From NCBI GenBank assembly GCA_963824105.1, contig CAWGNN010000007.1, forward strand, positions 1 through 64,000: a stretch of DNA of 64,000 nucleotides, in the 5' to 3' direction. The translations under genes were made by a program, and so were the position numbers. Below the pieces are notes generated by a model, which made no database searches, was not told the DNA's origin, and worked only from the letters and a program-made list of their open reading frames with translations. Positions 50,932-59,941 of the stretch are shown in pieces (the stretch's first letter is position 1; each line of letters opens with the position of its first letter). Source of the DNA: CAWDVB01 sp963824105. Lineage in GTDB: Bacteria > Actinomycetota > Actinomycetes > Propionibacteriales > Nocardioidaceae.

Positions 50932-51420
50932 ATGTCAACGCTCTTGAGACTCAGGCGTCTGTGGCCCTGGGGTGTCGCGGTGTGCGTCACGGCTTGCGCC
51001 CTCGTATGGATCCTGCTCCCTCGGTCCAGTCCCCATGGCGATCCGGATCCTGGTGGTCGCACCTTGACTCTTGTTTCCACCATTCAAATGGCTGTTCCCT
51101 CCGGGTCTTTCGTAGTGTTATCTCAAAGTTCGGAACCTTATTGGGACTCCTGTGATGGCGCGGCGGGCACATTCGGGTGGGGAAACGTTGAAGCTCATTT
51201 CAGTTTTCGTACGTCAATGAGTCTCAGTGAACTGCTCACCGACGTTGATGCAAACCTGCAAGCAGTTGGCTGGGCGCCAACCGGGGCTGCCTCGTGGGAG
51301 CGACTCGTCCCGAGCGGCACTGCCAGCGCGAGCCTAACCAGGGAAGGCGGCCCGAACAGCACACGCTGGGATCTGGATGCGACGGCACCGCCCATTGGGC
51401 CTCGTGCTTCAGGCTGCTAG
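50932..51420 (+). CDS. Hypothetical membrane-anchored or exported protein
   Basis: A 162-residue protein with an N-terminal hydrophobic segment (LWPWGVAVCVTACALVWILL, about 9-28) after a positive start, then an extracellular domain (GSFVVLSQSSEPYWDSC, SFRTSMSLSELLTDVDANLQ, AVGWAPTGAASWERLV). This layout is common in actinobacterial exported proteins of unknown role. GGAGG lies about 9 nt before the ATG. GC is lower than in the housekeeping region. Confidence 0.65.
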   Translation: MSTLLRLRRLWPWGVAVCVTACALVWILLPRSSPHGDPDPGGRTLTLVSTIQMAVPSGSFVVLSQSSEPYWDSCDGAAGTFGWGNVEAHFSFRTSMSLSELLTDVDANLQAVGWAPTGAASWERLVPSGTASASLTREGGPNSTRWDLDATAPPIGPRASGC

Positions 51421-51946
51421 GGAACTCGCGTTCGGATGTCGTCCGCCCGTGAACGGAACTTCCCCCAGGCCTCGGCTCGCACCCCAAGATGAAGGAGATT
51501 GGGAGCGCTGGAAGCGGAGAGGACGCGCGCTCATGGAAATCGACCGGTGGAGCATGCTCAGCCATCTTGCCAAGAAGCTCTCAGACAAGTGCCGTGATCT
51601 GGGGGCTAGTGGCCTCCATCCTTCGCGCAGCAAAGGGACCGCGAGAAGACTCGCCGGAGTCGCAAGAACTCGGCCCGCTCAATATCGACATCTCCCCCGG
51701 GAGGCATGTAGAGAGTCGACTCCGAATGCCGCGGCGCAATGGCGGGGTCAGGGTGTGACCGTCCCAACCCATCATGGGGAAAGAGCTCCCGGCAAGGCTG
51801 TAGCCGCTGACCAACTACGCGGGATCCCCGGTTGGCGTCGGAGTTGCTCGGATCTGAGCAGTCGCACAGTGCGCCTGCGACACCGCGGAGCCATCCGCGA
51901 CGGTCTAAGCCATGCCCGTCACGGCACCTTCGGAGTCGAGAGGGAC
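51421..51946. other. Stretch without a recognised gene
   Basis: Several overlapping plus-strand frames cover this interval but none shows a convincing domain, and they share no start with a good Shine-Dalgarno. It ends at the IS3 element boundary (target GAC at 51944-51946). Probably degenerate or foreign DNA. Confidence 0.4.
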
Positions 51947-51983
51947 TGCCCCCGGTTTGGTTGACACTCGGGGTTTGCAGTAG

Positions 51984-52868
51984 TTACGCCGCTTCTGCGG
52001 CTGCGTAGATCATCTCAAACTCGACCGGCGTCAAGCGTCCGAGGGCCCGTTGCCGACGACGTCGGTTGTACTTGGTTTCGATCCAGGTGACGATCGCGAG
52101 CCGGAGTTCCTCGCGGCTGTCCCAACGGCGGGTGTTGAAGACGTTCTTTTGGAGCAGCGAGAAGAACGACTCCATCGCGGCGTTGTCGCCGCTCGATCCG
52201 ACGCGGCCCATCGAGCCGCGTAGTCCGTTGTTCTTCAGCAGCCGCACGACCTTCTTGGAACGAAATTGAGATCCTCGATCGCTGTGCACGATCGTGCCGG
52301 CCGGGGAGCGCAGTGCGATCGCGTTACGCAACGCGGCGGCAGCCAGGCCGGACTTCATCCGCGAGTCGATGGAGTAGCCCACGATCTTGTTGGAGAACAC
52401 GTCTTTGACCGCGCACAGGTAGAGCTTGCCCTCACCGGTGGGGTGCTCGGAGATGTCGGTCAGCCACACCTGGTTTGGTCCGGTAGCGGCACCAACGAAG
52501 TCGTGGGTGACGCGGCCCTTCTCGTCGACGGTCGCGAGGAGGTCGTCGTGCACCGCGGGACCGGGCTTGCTGGACTTGCCCCGGCGTCGGTGATGGGAGG
52601 CGAACACCCCGGCGGTCGAGCACAGTCGCCAGACCCGGTTCTCGCTCGCGACGATGCCGACATCGGCGAGCTCGTCGGCGATGAACCGATACCCCAGCGT
52701 GGGGTCGTCCTCGTGGATGCTCAGCACGACGTCGATGACGTGGGCGTCGTCGTAGTCCCGACGGGAGACCGGGTCCTTGAGCCACTTGTAGTACCCCTGA
52801 GTCGACAGTTTCAGCACCCTGCACGCCACCGCGACCGGCACCCTGATGCGGGCACCGGTCGCGGCCAT
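51984..52868 (-). CDS. IS3-family transposase OrfB
   Basis: A 294-residue DDE integrase: WLTDISEHPT (first Asp), IVHSDRGSQFRS (second Asp) and AAMESFFSLLQKN (Glu), with an HTH_21 region near the start (LGYRFIADELADVG). Unrelated at close range to the two IS407-group-like copies. Catalytic residues intact. Confidence 0.92.
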   Translation of the reverse strand: MAATGARIRVPVAVACRVLKLSTQGYYKWLKDPVSRRDYDDAHVIDVVLSIHEDDPTLGYRFIADELADVGIVASENRVWRLCSTAGVFASHHRRRGKSSKPGPAVHDDLLATVDEKGRVTHDFVGAATGPNQVWLTDISEHPTGEGKLYLCAVKDVFSNKIVGYSIDSRMKSGLAAAALRNAIALRSPAGTIVHSDRGSQFRSKKVVRLLKNNGLRGSMGRVGSSGDNAAMESFFSLLQKNVFNTRRWDSREELRLAIVTWIETKYNRRRRQRALGRLTPVEFEMIYAAAEAA

Positions 52869-52888
52869 CTCGCGGACGAGCGGGAAGA

Positions 52889-53185
52889 CTATTTTCCCGG
52901 CAGATTCGCCTGCGACAGATAGGCGGCTGCGCGACGGAGGACCTCGTTCTCCTGCTCCAGAAGCCGGATCCGCTTGTTCGCCTCACGCAACTGCTTGCGC
53001 TCATCCTCGGTCAGGCCGGGGCGGTGACCGTCCTCGATGTCGGCCTTCTTCATCCAGTTGCTCATCGTGCCTTCGGAGATCCCGAAGTCCTTCGCGATCT
53101 GGGACAACGGAGCCTCGCCCTTGCGGGCCACCGCCACAACATCGTCGCGGAACTCCTTCGGATATGCCTTCGCCATGGTCAACAT
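52889..53185 (-). CDS. IS3-family OrfA
   Basis: A 98-residue HTH protein (KEFRDDVVAVARKGEAPLSQ, then KDFGISEGTMSNWMKKADIE) with a C-terminal leucine zipper (IRLLEQENEVLRRAAAYLSQ). Its end contains GGGAAAATAG, a run suited to the programmed -1 frameshift that makes the OrfAB transposase. Confidence 0.9.
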   Translation of the reverse strand: MLTMAKAYPKEFRDDVVAVARKGEAPLSQIAKDFGISEGTMSNWMKKADIEDGHRPGLTEDERKQLREANKRIRLLEQENEVLRRAAAYLSQANLPGK

Positions 53186-53915
53186 CCTTCCAGCGAGGAC
53201 GAATCCTCACATGTCAGGTGTCAACCAAACCCTGGGCAGACCCGACCGCTGCACCATTCGCGTTAGATTCGGGCCGCCGGAGCTAGCGGGTGATGGTGTT
53301 CAGGCTGGTCGCGGTGATGGTGACGTTGCCAGCGGACGTGTCCGCGTTGGGCAACTGGTTCTCGCACCAGAGACGGACGGTTCCGCTCCCCATCACGGTG
53401 GGGGTGAGCTGCAGAGTCACGTTGGTCAATGCCTGAGCAGTGCCCGACGGCGTCATGCCCACCTCCTGAAAGTCCCCGTTGCTGAAGTCACCAACCATGA
53501 AGAGCGCGCAGACGAGCTGCGCGGAATTGTTGGTGTCGGTGTCGCCCACCGTCATCGTCGCGACCACGTCGTAGTCACCGCCCAACGGGATGCTCATCGA
53601 CGCCACCTCGGCGAATGCCGACGTGGAGATCCCGATGTCGAAGCTCTGCACCCTCGTGGTGAAGGCGACCGTCTGCGCACTGAGCGAGAGGTCGTTGGTC
53701 TGGATGGTGCCGTTGTGGATCTTGTTCGAGTGGATGGTGCCGTTGTGGATGTCGATGTTGCGGATGGTGCCGTTCTGGATCTGCTGGGAGGAGATCAGCG
53801 TCGCCGCATAGGCGGATCCACTCAAGGAGACGACGAGCGCGAGGACGGCAGTGACGTTGGCGAAAGTGAGATGGCGGCGCAGGCGGTGACTGGGCCCCGC
53901 TTGGTGGTCCAGCGG

Positions 53916-54740
53916 TTATGAGAGTGCTGGTTGGGTGTTGGTCCACTGCTGCTTGAAGGCCTCGGGGGTGAGGTCGCCGAGCGAGCCGTGGGGTCTGTAG
54001 GTGTTGTACTCGATGCGCCAGTCCTCGGCAAGGACTTGGGCCTCGAGCAGCGTGTCGAAGAGCTCGCAGGTGAGGAACTCGTCGCGGAACCTGCCGTTGA
54101 ACGATTCGGCGAACCCGTTCTGCCACGGTGAGCCGGGTTCGATGAACGAGGTCTCGATTCCCGAGAGTCGGCACCAGTCACGCATCGCGTGGGCGGTGAG
54201 TTCGGTGCCGTTGTCCATCCGGATGTTGGCCGGCCAGCGACCGGTCTCGGCGATCACCGATTCCAGCACCGCGACCGTGGCGTCGGCAGTGAAGGACCGG
54301 GCCGCCTTGGTGGCGAAGGCCTCGCGGGTGAACTCGTCGATGACGTTGAGGAACCGCACCTGGCGGCCATCCGCGGTGACGTCGTGCTGGAAGTCCAGCG
54401 CCCACATCTCATCGGGCCGGGTCGCTTCAAGCCGGTCCCCACGTTGGGGGCCGACCCGGCGCTTCTTGACCGTGCGCTGGGGCCGTTTGAGACCTTCCTC
54501 GCGCCACAGCCGCCGGGTGCGCTTCTTGTTCACCACCATCCCTTCGCCGCGGACGATGGCGTGGGCTTTGCGCCAACCCCACCTCGGGTGCTTCTTGCTG
54601 AGCTGCCGCAGCCGGGTCCGCAGACGCTGCTCCAGATCGCTGAGCGTCGGCGCGGGGAGCCGTTGGGTGGAGCGGTGCTGCCCGGCGACCCGGCAGGCCC
54701 GGCGCTCGGAGACCCCGAACATCGCGACGAGCCGGTCCAC
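53916..54740 (-). CDS. IS3-family transposase OrfB (copy 2)
   Basis: 274 residues; the same DDE integrase as at 49394 with WALDFQHD, RMDNGTELTA and GFAESFNGRFRDE. It carries Ser in SGIETSFIEP where copy 1 has Ala. Intact. Confidence 0.92.
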   Translation of the reverse strand: MDRLVAMFGVSERRACRVAGQHRSTQRLPAPTLSDLEQRLRTRLRQLSKKHPRWGWRKAHAIVRGEGMVVNKKRTRRLWREEGLKRPQRTVKKRRVGPQRGDRLEATRPDEMWALDFQHDVTADGRQVRFLNVIDEFTREAFATKAARSFTADATVAVLESVIAETGRWPANIRMDNGTELTAHAMRDWCRLSGIETSFIEPGSPWQNGFAESFNGRFRDEFLTCELFDTLLEAQVLAEDWRIEYNTYRPHGSLGDLTPEAFKQQWTNTQPALS

Positions 54741-54763
54741 GGCCCGCCTGCGTCGTTCGGGGC

Positions 54764-55045
54764 TCAGAAGTTTCCCCGGGACAACTCCTTGAGCATGTCG
54801 ATGTCCAGGGCCTGATCGGCCACGATCTTCTTGAGCCGCTGGTTCTCCTTCTCCAGCTCCTTGAGGCGCTTGGCGTCATCGGCCTTCATGCCGCCGTACT
54901 GGTTGCGCCACCGGTGCCAGGTCTGCTCGGAGACCTCCAGGTGCTTGCACACCGCTGCCAGGTCCTGCCCGGTGCTGAGCAGCCGCTCGCCCTCACGGAG
55001 CTTGCGGATCACCTGCTCGGGAGTGTGCCTACGTCGTGATGCCAT
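54764..55045 (-). CDS. IS3-family OrfA (copy 2)
   Basis: 93-residue transposase_8 HTH protein identical to that of copy 1 (KHLEVSEQTWHRWRNQYGGM). Acts with OrfB in transposition. Confidence 0.92.
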   Translation of the reverse strand: MASRRRHTPEQVIRKLREGERLLSTGQDLAAVCKHLEVSEQTWHRWRNQYGGMKADDAKRLKELEKENQRLKKIVADQALDIDMLKELSRGNF

Positions 55046-55264
55046 CGTTCGTGAATCCTCCTGCCCCCATCATCGGGGATCGGACTCTCACAACCGCTGG
55101 ACCACTACACGGGGATCAGGTCAGCGGGCCATGGAGACTTCCTTCCGATGGACGTTCGACCCCGCAACCGTAGGCCCGAACTACCACGCTCGAGGCAGGA
55201 GAGCTTGAAAATCCGATAAGACTGAGACACCAGGTCGCAGGGACGCAATCTGGGCCAGCGACCG

Positions 55265-55425
55265 GGCGGCCCCGGAAGCCGGGTCAGCGCCGTCAGCAGA
55301 CCGCCCTCGCCGGTCAGGGCCAGACCGCGGTCGGATGCCGAAGCGACCAGATCCTCGGCGAGCCGGACCATGTCCGGCTCCCTGATCGCTGGCAGCGTCG
55401 TACTCTCAGACTCGTGCTCGCTCAT
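55265..55425 (-). pseudogene. IS256-type transposase, N-terminal remnant
   Basis: From the ATG at 55425 (GAAGGAG upstream) the frame reads MVRLAEDLVASASDRGLALT and GEGGLLTALTRL, the start of IS256-family mutator transposases (ELVxxAxxxGVxLxGPxGLLTxLT). It then leaves homology. More than 85 percent of the usual 400 residues is missing. Confidence 0.55.
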
Positions 55426-55634
55426 AACGTGATGCTCCTTCGACCACGGACCCAGTCCGCGGCATCACGCCGAGCCACTTACACAAAGTATCTGACAGAC
55501 CCTTGCCCAGGGCCAGAGTTCTCGTAAGCACACTTTGGTGGAGCTGAGGGTGTCTGGGTTCACGACATGTGTCTCACCTGATAGGTCTCACATGAGTCGC
55601 GACATAGGTCTCAGGCCGAGCCAGGGTCCGGGGT

Positions 55635-56816
55635 ATGTCGAAAGCACGCGTCGCGGTCCTCAAGGTCATCACCAAGCAGCTGACGGTCACGGCGGCGGCC
55701 GCCGAGTACGGCTATAGCCGCCGCCACCTGACCCGGCTGATCGCCCGCTACCGCGACGGCGGCCTGGACGCCGTCGAACCCCGTCCACGGCGACCGCGAA
55801 GCAGCCCGCAAGCGACCAGCGACACCGTGCGCGAACGGATCATCGAACTACGGCTCGAGCTGACCAACAACGGCCTGGACGCCGGGCCACTCACTCTGCC
55901 CTGGCACCTGCACCAAGAAGGCCACCGGGCGCCCTCAACGTCAACGATCCGCCGGATCCTCCACGCCGCAGGGCTGATCGTCGCCGAACCGAGGAAACGA
56001 CCCCGGTCCTCCTACCACCGGTTCACCGCCGCCCAACCCAACGAATGCTGGCAGTCCGACTTCACCCACTGGCGTCTTGACGACGGCACCGACGTGGAGG
56101 TCATCAACTGGGTCGACGACCACTCCCGCGCCCTGCTGTGGTCCACCGCCCACACCCCCGTTACCGGCGATGTCGTCGTCGACACGTTCATCGAAACCGC
56201 CGCCCTGCACGGGTTCCCCGCCTCGACCCTGACCGACAACGGCCGCGTCTACACCGCCCGCTTCGGAGGCGGCAAGAACGCCTTCGAATACCTCCTGGGC
56301 GCTCTGGGCATCACCCAGAAGAACGGCCACCCCGGCCACCCCCAGACCCAGGGCAAGGTCGAACGCCTCCACCAGACCCAGAAGAAATGGCTCACCCGCC
56401 AACCCCCAGCCACGACCCTGACCCAGCTACAAACCCAGCTCGACACCTTCCGACACATCTACAACGAGCAACGCCCCCACCGCTCCCACAACAGACGCAC
56501 CCCCGCCGACGTCTACGCCGCACTCCCCAAGGCCGAACCCACCACCCGCGGCCCCATCGGGCACTACCGGCTCCGCTACGACCACATCGACAAAGACGGC
56601 AAGATGAGCCTGCGGAGAGCCGGCCGGATGCACCACCTCGGAATCGGCCGCCACCACGCCAAGAAACGCGTCCTCGCGATCGTCGACACCGCCACCGTCA
56701 CCGTCATCGAGCTCACCACCGGCGAGATCCTCTCCACCCACCTCATCAACCCCGACAAGACCTACTGGCGCAACCAACAACGAAGCCCGGGCCGATGGCC
56801 CGGGCTTCCCGAATGA
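55635..56816 (+). CDS. IS481-family transposase
   Basis: A 393-residue DDE transposase: N-terminal HTH (TVTAAAAEYGYSRRHLTRLI), catalytic WQSDFTHW, TDNGRVYTAR and GKVERLHQTQ, and a C-terminal beta domain. ATG at 55635. A GC hairpin in its last codons (56783-56807) acts as terminator. Appears intact. Confidence 0.9.
   Translation: MSKARVAVLKVITKQLTVTAAAAEYGYSRRHLTRLIARYRDGGLDAVEPRPRRPRSSPQATSDTVRERIIELRLELTNNGLDAGPLTLPWHLHQEGHRAPSTSTIRRILHAAGLIVAEPRKRPRSSYHRFTAAQPNECWQSDFTHWRLDDGTDVEVINWVDDHSRALLWSTAHTPVTGDVVVDTFIETAALHGFPASTLTDNGRVYTARFGGGKNAFEYLLGALGITQKNGHPGHPQTQGKVERLHQTQKKWLTRQPPATTLTQLQTQLDTFRHIYNEQRPHRSHNRRTPADVYAALPKAEPTTRGPIGHYRLRYDHIDKDGKMSLRRAGRMHHLGIGRHHAKKRVLAIVDTATVTVIELTTGEILSTHLINPDKTYWRNQQRSPGRWPGLPE
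56783..56807. terminator. Hairpin terminator in the transposase tail
   Basis: AAGCCCGGGCC-GAT-GGCCCGGGCTT is a perfect 11-bp stem with a three-base loop, lying inside the last ten codons of the IS481 transposase. Confidence 0.75.
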
Positions 56817-56863
56817 GACACATGTCGCGACTCAAGTGAGACCTATGTCGCGACTCACGACAC

Positions 56864-56938
<75 letters not shown>

Positions 56939-56999
56939 GAGGTGTGCGGTTGCCCGCGCACCGAGGAGAAAAGATACCACCGGGAGGACTCGTCTCCCG

Positions 57000-57589
<590 letters not shown>

Positions 57590-57592
57590 GGG

Positions 57593-58384
57593 CTAGGACC
57601 CGACGGCCCGCTGGGTCTCGACGTCCTCCGCGGCAGCGGCCTCAGCCTCGCTCTTCGCAACCAGGGCGCTGTCGGCGGCGTCGTGGCCCGCCGAGAAGGT
57701 GTTCGGAGCGGAGAGGTTGATGGTGTGGACCGCCCGCTTGGCGGCCGGCTTCGACACGTACGTCGGCAGCGTCATCGGCAGCGGGTCCCAGACGCCGTTC
57801 CCGGCGAGAGCCTTCTTGAGCTCCTCGGCGTCGAACGTGGTCGTGTCCTCGTTCGCCTCAACCTGGGCGAAGCCCTGCTCGTCTCGGATCGAGACCGGGC
57901 GCGGGATCCGGACCGGTACGGGCTTCCGCTCCGGTCCGGCCAACGCCAGCCTCAGATGCCAGGCAAGGCGCTCGCGCCGCCCCAGGCTGGCCGAGAGGAT
58001 CAGGAAGGCGAGGATCAGCGCTGCCGGCGCTGCCGATGCCCAGACGGGCGCCATCCCAGCCAGGGTCAGTCCGATCAGTGCAAAGGTTGCGACAGCCAAG
58101 AGGCCGAGCACCACCCTGCGCCGGCCGGCCGCGGCAGCGGCGGCGCGACGTCGGGCACGGCGCTCCTGCGGCGTGGGAGGTGCGATCCGGGGGGAGTCAC
58201 TGCGCACCAGCCTGGCCTTCGTGCGGGTCACCGGCTCACGCCGGGCGAGGACCCGCACCGAGTCGGAGAAGTCCTCCACCGTGCGGCTCTTGGCCACCTC
58301 GTCGTAGTGGCGGAGAACCTTGGGGATCAAGTAGAGGACCCAGGCTGCGCCCAGCGCAACGAAGATGACTCCGGACAGATCCAC
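57593..58384 (-). CDS. sepX: Divisome protein SepX/GlpR (Glp receptor)
   Basis: A 263-residue membrane protein: an N-terminal helix (VIFVALGAAWVLYLIPKVLR, about 6-25), a basic cytoplasmic segment (RRARRRAAAAAAGRRR), and two helices (about 92-130), then a polar tail. This matches the actinobacterial SepX/GlpR family, which links the gephyrin-like Glp protein to the divisome; the glp gene lies nearby at 61486. The assignment is from recall of gene order and N-terminal pattern. Confidence 0.75.
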   Translation of the reverse strand: MDLSGVIFVALGAAWVLYLIPKVLRHYDEVAKSRTVEDFSDSVRVLARREPVTRTKARLVRSDSPRIAPPTPQERRARRRAAAAAAGRRRVVLGLLAVATFALIGLTLAGMAPVWASAAPAALILAFLILSASLGRRERLAWHLRLALAGPERKPVPVRIPRPVSIRDEQGFAQVEANEDTTTFDAEELKKALAGNGVWDPLPMTLPTYVSKPAAKRAVHTINLSAPNTFSAGHDAADSALVAKSEAEAAAAEDVETQRAVGS

Positions 58385-58535
58385 GGTTCACACCGTACGA
58401 GGGTGCGGGGCTAATGAGACGGATGTGGTTCGGTGTGTCGCATGAGTTACATGCGTCGGATGTGAAACCGACCGACAGCGGACCCGTCCGCGACGGACGA
58501 TCACGCGGCGGAGAGGGGAAGCACGGTCCCTCGCG

Positions 58536-58877
58536 TCACAGCGAGCCGACCGACGACCTCACGGGCAGTCCCAGCGCGATCTGGCTGCGCCGCAGCCTCT
58601 CCTTGACCACGATGATCTGGGCGGCGACAACCGGGGACAGCACTTGGCCGCGCAGGGCCACCGCAAGAGTCCGCACACTGATCAGCGCCCACAGCATGTT
58701 GGCGGTCGCGCTCGGCCAGGCCCCGTAGGCGGCGCTGGCCATGCCCGCCAGGATGCCCCCGACAACGTTCAGCAGGGCGTACGTGGTCGACGTCGACTCC
58801 AGGCGCCCGCGGGACAACATCAGGTAGGCACCCAGAGTCCCTGCGGTACCGACCCAACCGAGCGCCGTCGCGATCAT
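58536..58877 (-). CDS. CBU_0592-like small membrane protein
   Basis: A 113-residue protein with three hydrophobic helices in the first 80 residues (LGWVGTAGTLGAYLMLSRGR, TTYALLNVVGGILAGMASAA, WPSATANMLWALISV), the CBU_0592 domain often called an uncharacterised transporter-like fold. I start at the ATG at 58877; a GTG at 58892 is possible. Divergent from a LysR gene with a palindrome between them, so it is a likely LysR target. Confidence 0.65.
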   Translation of the reverse strand: MIATALGWVGTAGTLGAYLMLSRGRLESTSTTYALLNVVGGILAGMASAAYGAWPSATANMLWALISVRTLAVALRGQVLSPVVAAQIIVVKERLRRSQIALGLPVRSSVGSL

Positions 58878-58973
58878 GCTGATCCATTTCACTGATGTGG
58901 ACCGCCTCCCGGCCCACGCCCAAATGTGCCTCCGCAAAGGGTTAATTACAATCGCACTTTTGTGCACTCAGGG

Positions 58974-58988
58974 TTTAGCATTGCTAAA
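58974..58988. promoter_or_regulatory. Perfect 15-bp palindrome at the LysR start
   Basis: TTTAGCA-T-TGCTAAA is a perfect inverted repeat whose last base is the first base of the LysR ATG. A second symmetric element, GCACTTTTGTGC, lies at about 58954-58965. Together they suit autoregulation by the LysR protein and control of the divergent membrane-protein gene. Confidence 0.6.
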
Positions 58989-59914
58989 TGCAGATCGACC
59001 CTCGCCGACTCAAGTTCCTCCTGGCCGTCGCCCGCACCGGCGGCGTCCTGGCAGCGGCCGATGAGCTGCACGTCACGCCCTCTGCGGTGTCGCAGCAGAT
59101 CGCCCGGCTCGAGGCCGAGACGCGACGCTCGCTCGTCACCCGCACCCCACACGGGACAGTGCTGACACCGGTCGGCCTGGCCGTCGCCGAAGCGGCCGAG
59201 GAGATCGAGCGGACGCTCAACCTGGTGGGCGCTCGACTCGAGCAGGAGGGCGCCGTCCTTCGCGGGACAGCGCGGATCGGCGGGTTCCCCAGCTTCCTCA
59301 GCGCGGTGATCGCCCCGGAGCTGGCCGGCTGGCGTCAACGACTCCCCGGGGTGCACTGCGAGATCGTCGAGACCCCGCAGGACCTCCGCCTGCGAGCCCT
59401 CCGCGCCGGTGAGCTGGACCTCGCTGTGGTGGCGGTCGACGATGACGCCGCGATGAAGCCCCTGCCCGCCGGGGTGACAGAGGTGCCACTGCTCGACGAG
59501 CCCTGGCGACTGGTCGTCCCCAGCGGCACACTGCTGGCGGAGTTCGTCGACCTCACCCGCCTGAGTCTCCCGTGGCTCGGCGTGCCCGAAACGGCCGTGA
59601 ACGCACACGCCATGCAACGGCTTCGACGCGCTGTAGGGGCCAGCGAGACGACCGTGCACACCTGCACCGGTACCCAGTCGGCGCTGGCGCTGGTCGCCGC
59701 CGGCGAGGGGATCGCCCTGGTCCCGTCGCTCGCGCTCGGAGGAATCCTGCAGGACGGCATCGAGATCCTGGACGCCCCGGGGCTGGGCACCCGCCGGATC
59801 GTCCTGCGGCAGTACACCCGGCGGGACAACGAGGCGGTCGCGGCGGTCACGGGCCTGATCTTGGAGGCGGCGTCCCAGATCACGTTCGAAGGGACCCACG
59901 CAGGAGCGCAGTGA
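58988..59914 (+). CDS. LysR-family transcriptional regulator
   Basis: A 308-residue LysR protein: HTH in RLKFLLAVARTGGVLAAADE and VTPSAVSQQIARLEAE (about 7-50), then a LysR substrate domain (ARIGGFPSFLSAVIAPELAG, later VAAGEGIALVPSLAL). The palindrome at 58974-58988 overlaps the start, so the transcript is either nearly leaderless or the real start is further in (no Shine-Dalgarno seen). Probable target: the CBU_0592-like gene. Confidence 0.88.
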   Translation: MQIDPRRLKFLLAVARTGGVLAAADELHVTPSAVSQQIARLEAETRRSLVTRTPHGTVLTPVGLAVAEAAEEIERTLNLVGARLEQEGAVLRGTARIGGFPSFLSAVIAPELAGWRQRLPGVHCEIVETPQDLRLRALRAGELDLAVVAVDDDAAMKPLPAGVTEVPLLDEPWRLVVPSGTLLAEFVDLTRLSLPWLGVPETAVNAHAMQRLRRAVGASETTVHTCTGTQSALALVAAGEGIALVPSLALGGILQDGIEILDAPGLGTRRIVLRQYTRRDNEAVAAVTGLILEAASQITFEGTHAGAQ

Positions 59915-59941
59915 GCCGACACCGGCCCGGAGAGGTTGCGA

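Larger units (their letters stand above)
51947..53238 (-). mobile_element. IS3-family element with 3-bp target duplication
   Basis: A 1292-bp element. The left end is TGCCCCCGGTTTGGTTGACA; the right end read inward is TGCCCAGGGTTTGGTTGACA, an inverted repeat with two mismatches. GAC flanks both sides (51944-51946 and 53239-53241) as a 3-bp target duplication. It carries orfA and orfB on the minus strand and looks intact. Confidence 0.9.
53887..55123 (-). mobile_element. IS3-family (IS407-group-like) element, copy 2
   Basis: A 1237-bp twin of copy 1 in the same orientation. Flanked by GCGG at 53883-53886 and 55124-55127, a 4-bp target duplication as expected for the IS407 group. It inserted in the second or third codon of a secreted-protein gene. 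Confidence 0.93.
53283..55132 (-). pseudogene. Secreted repeat protein interrupted by IS copy 2
   Basis: The coding part 53886-53283 reads RLRRHLTFANVTAVLALVVS and LSGSAYAA (signal peptide), then the motif xxNGTI four times and a beta-rich domain. Its ATG and second codon lie on the far side of the IS, at 55132-55127 with GGAAGGAAG before them. Removing the IS and one copy of the 4-bp duplication GCGG restores MARLRRHLTFANV and a frame of 203 codons including stop. The protein (202 residues) belongs to a common actinobacterial type with such signal peptides; function unknown. Confidence 0.85.
55560..56862 (+). mobile_element. IS481-like element abutting tRNA-Ala
   Basis: One transposase gene bounded by inverted copies of GAGTCGCGACATAGGTCTCA (55594-55613 and, inverted, 56837-56856). 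Exact ends are unclear because related sub-repeats occur twice at each side. A 14-bp direct repeat GGTGGAGCTGAGGG flanks it (55537-55550 and 56864-56877); the right copy is part of tRNA-Ala. Confidence 0.75.

Noticed and set aside
49365..55123. Composite transposon formed by the two IS copies
   Set aside because: Only copy 2 shows a target duplication, and that duplication flanks copy 2 alone and splits one gene, so copy 2 inserted singly. No outer duplication flanks the pair.
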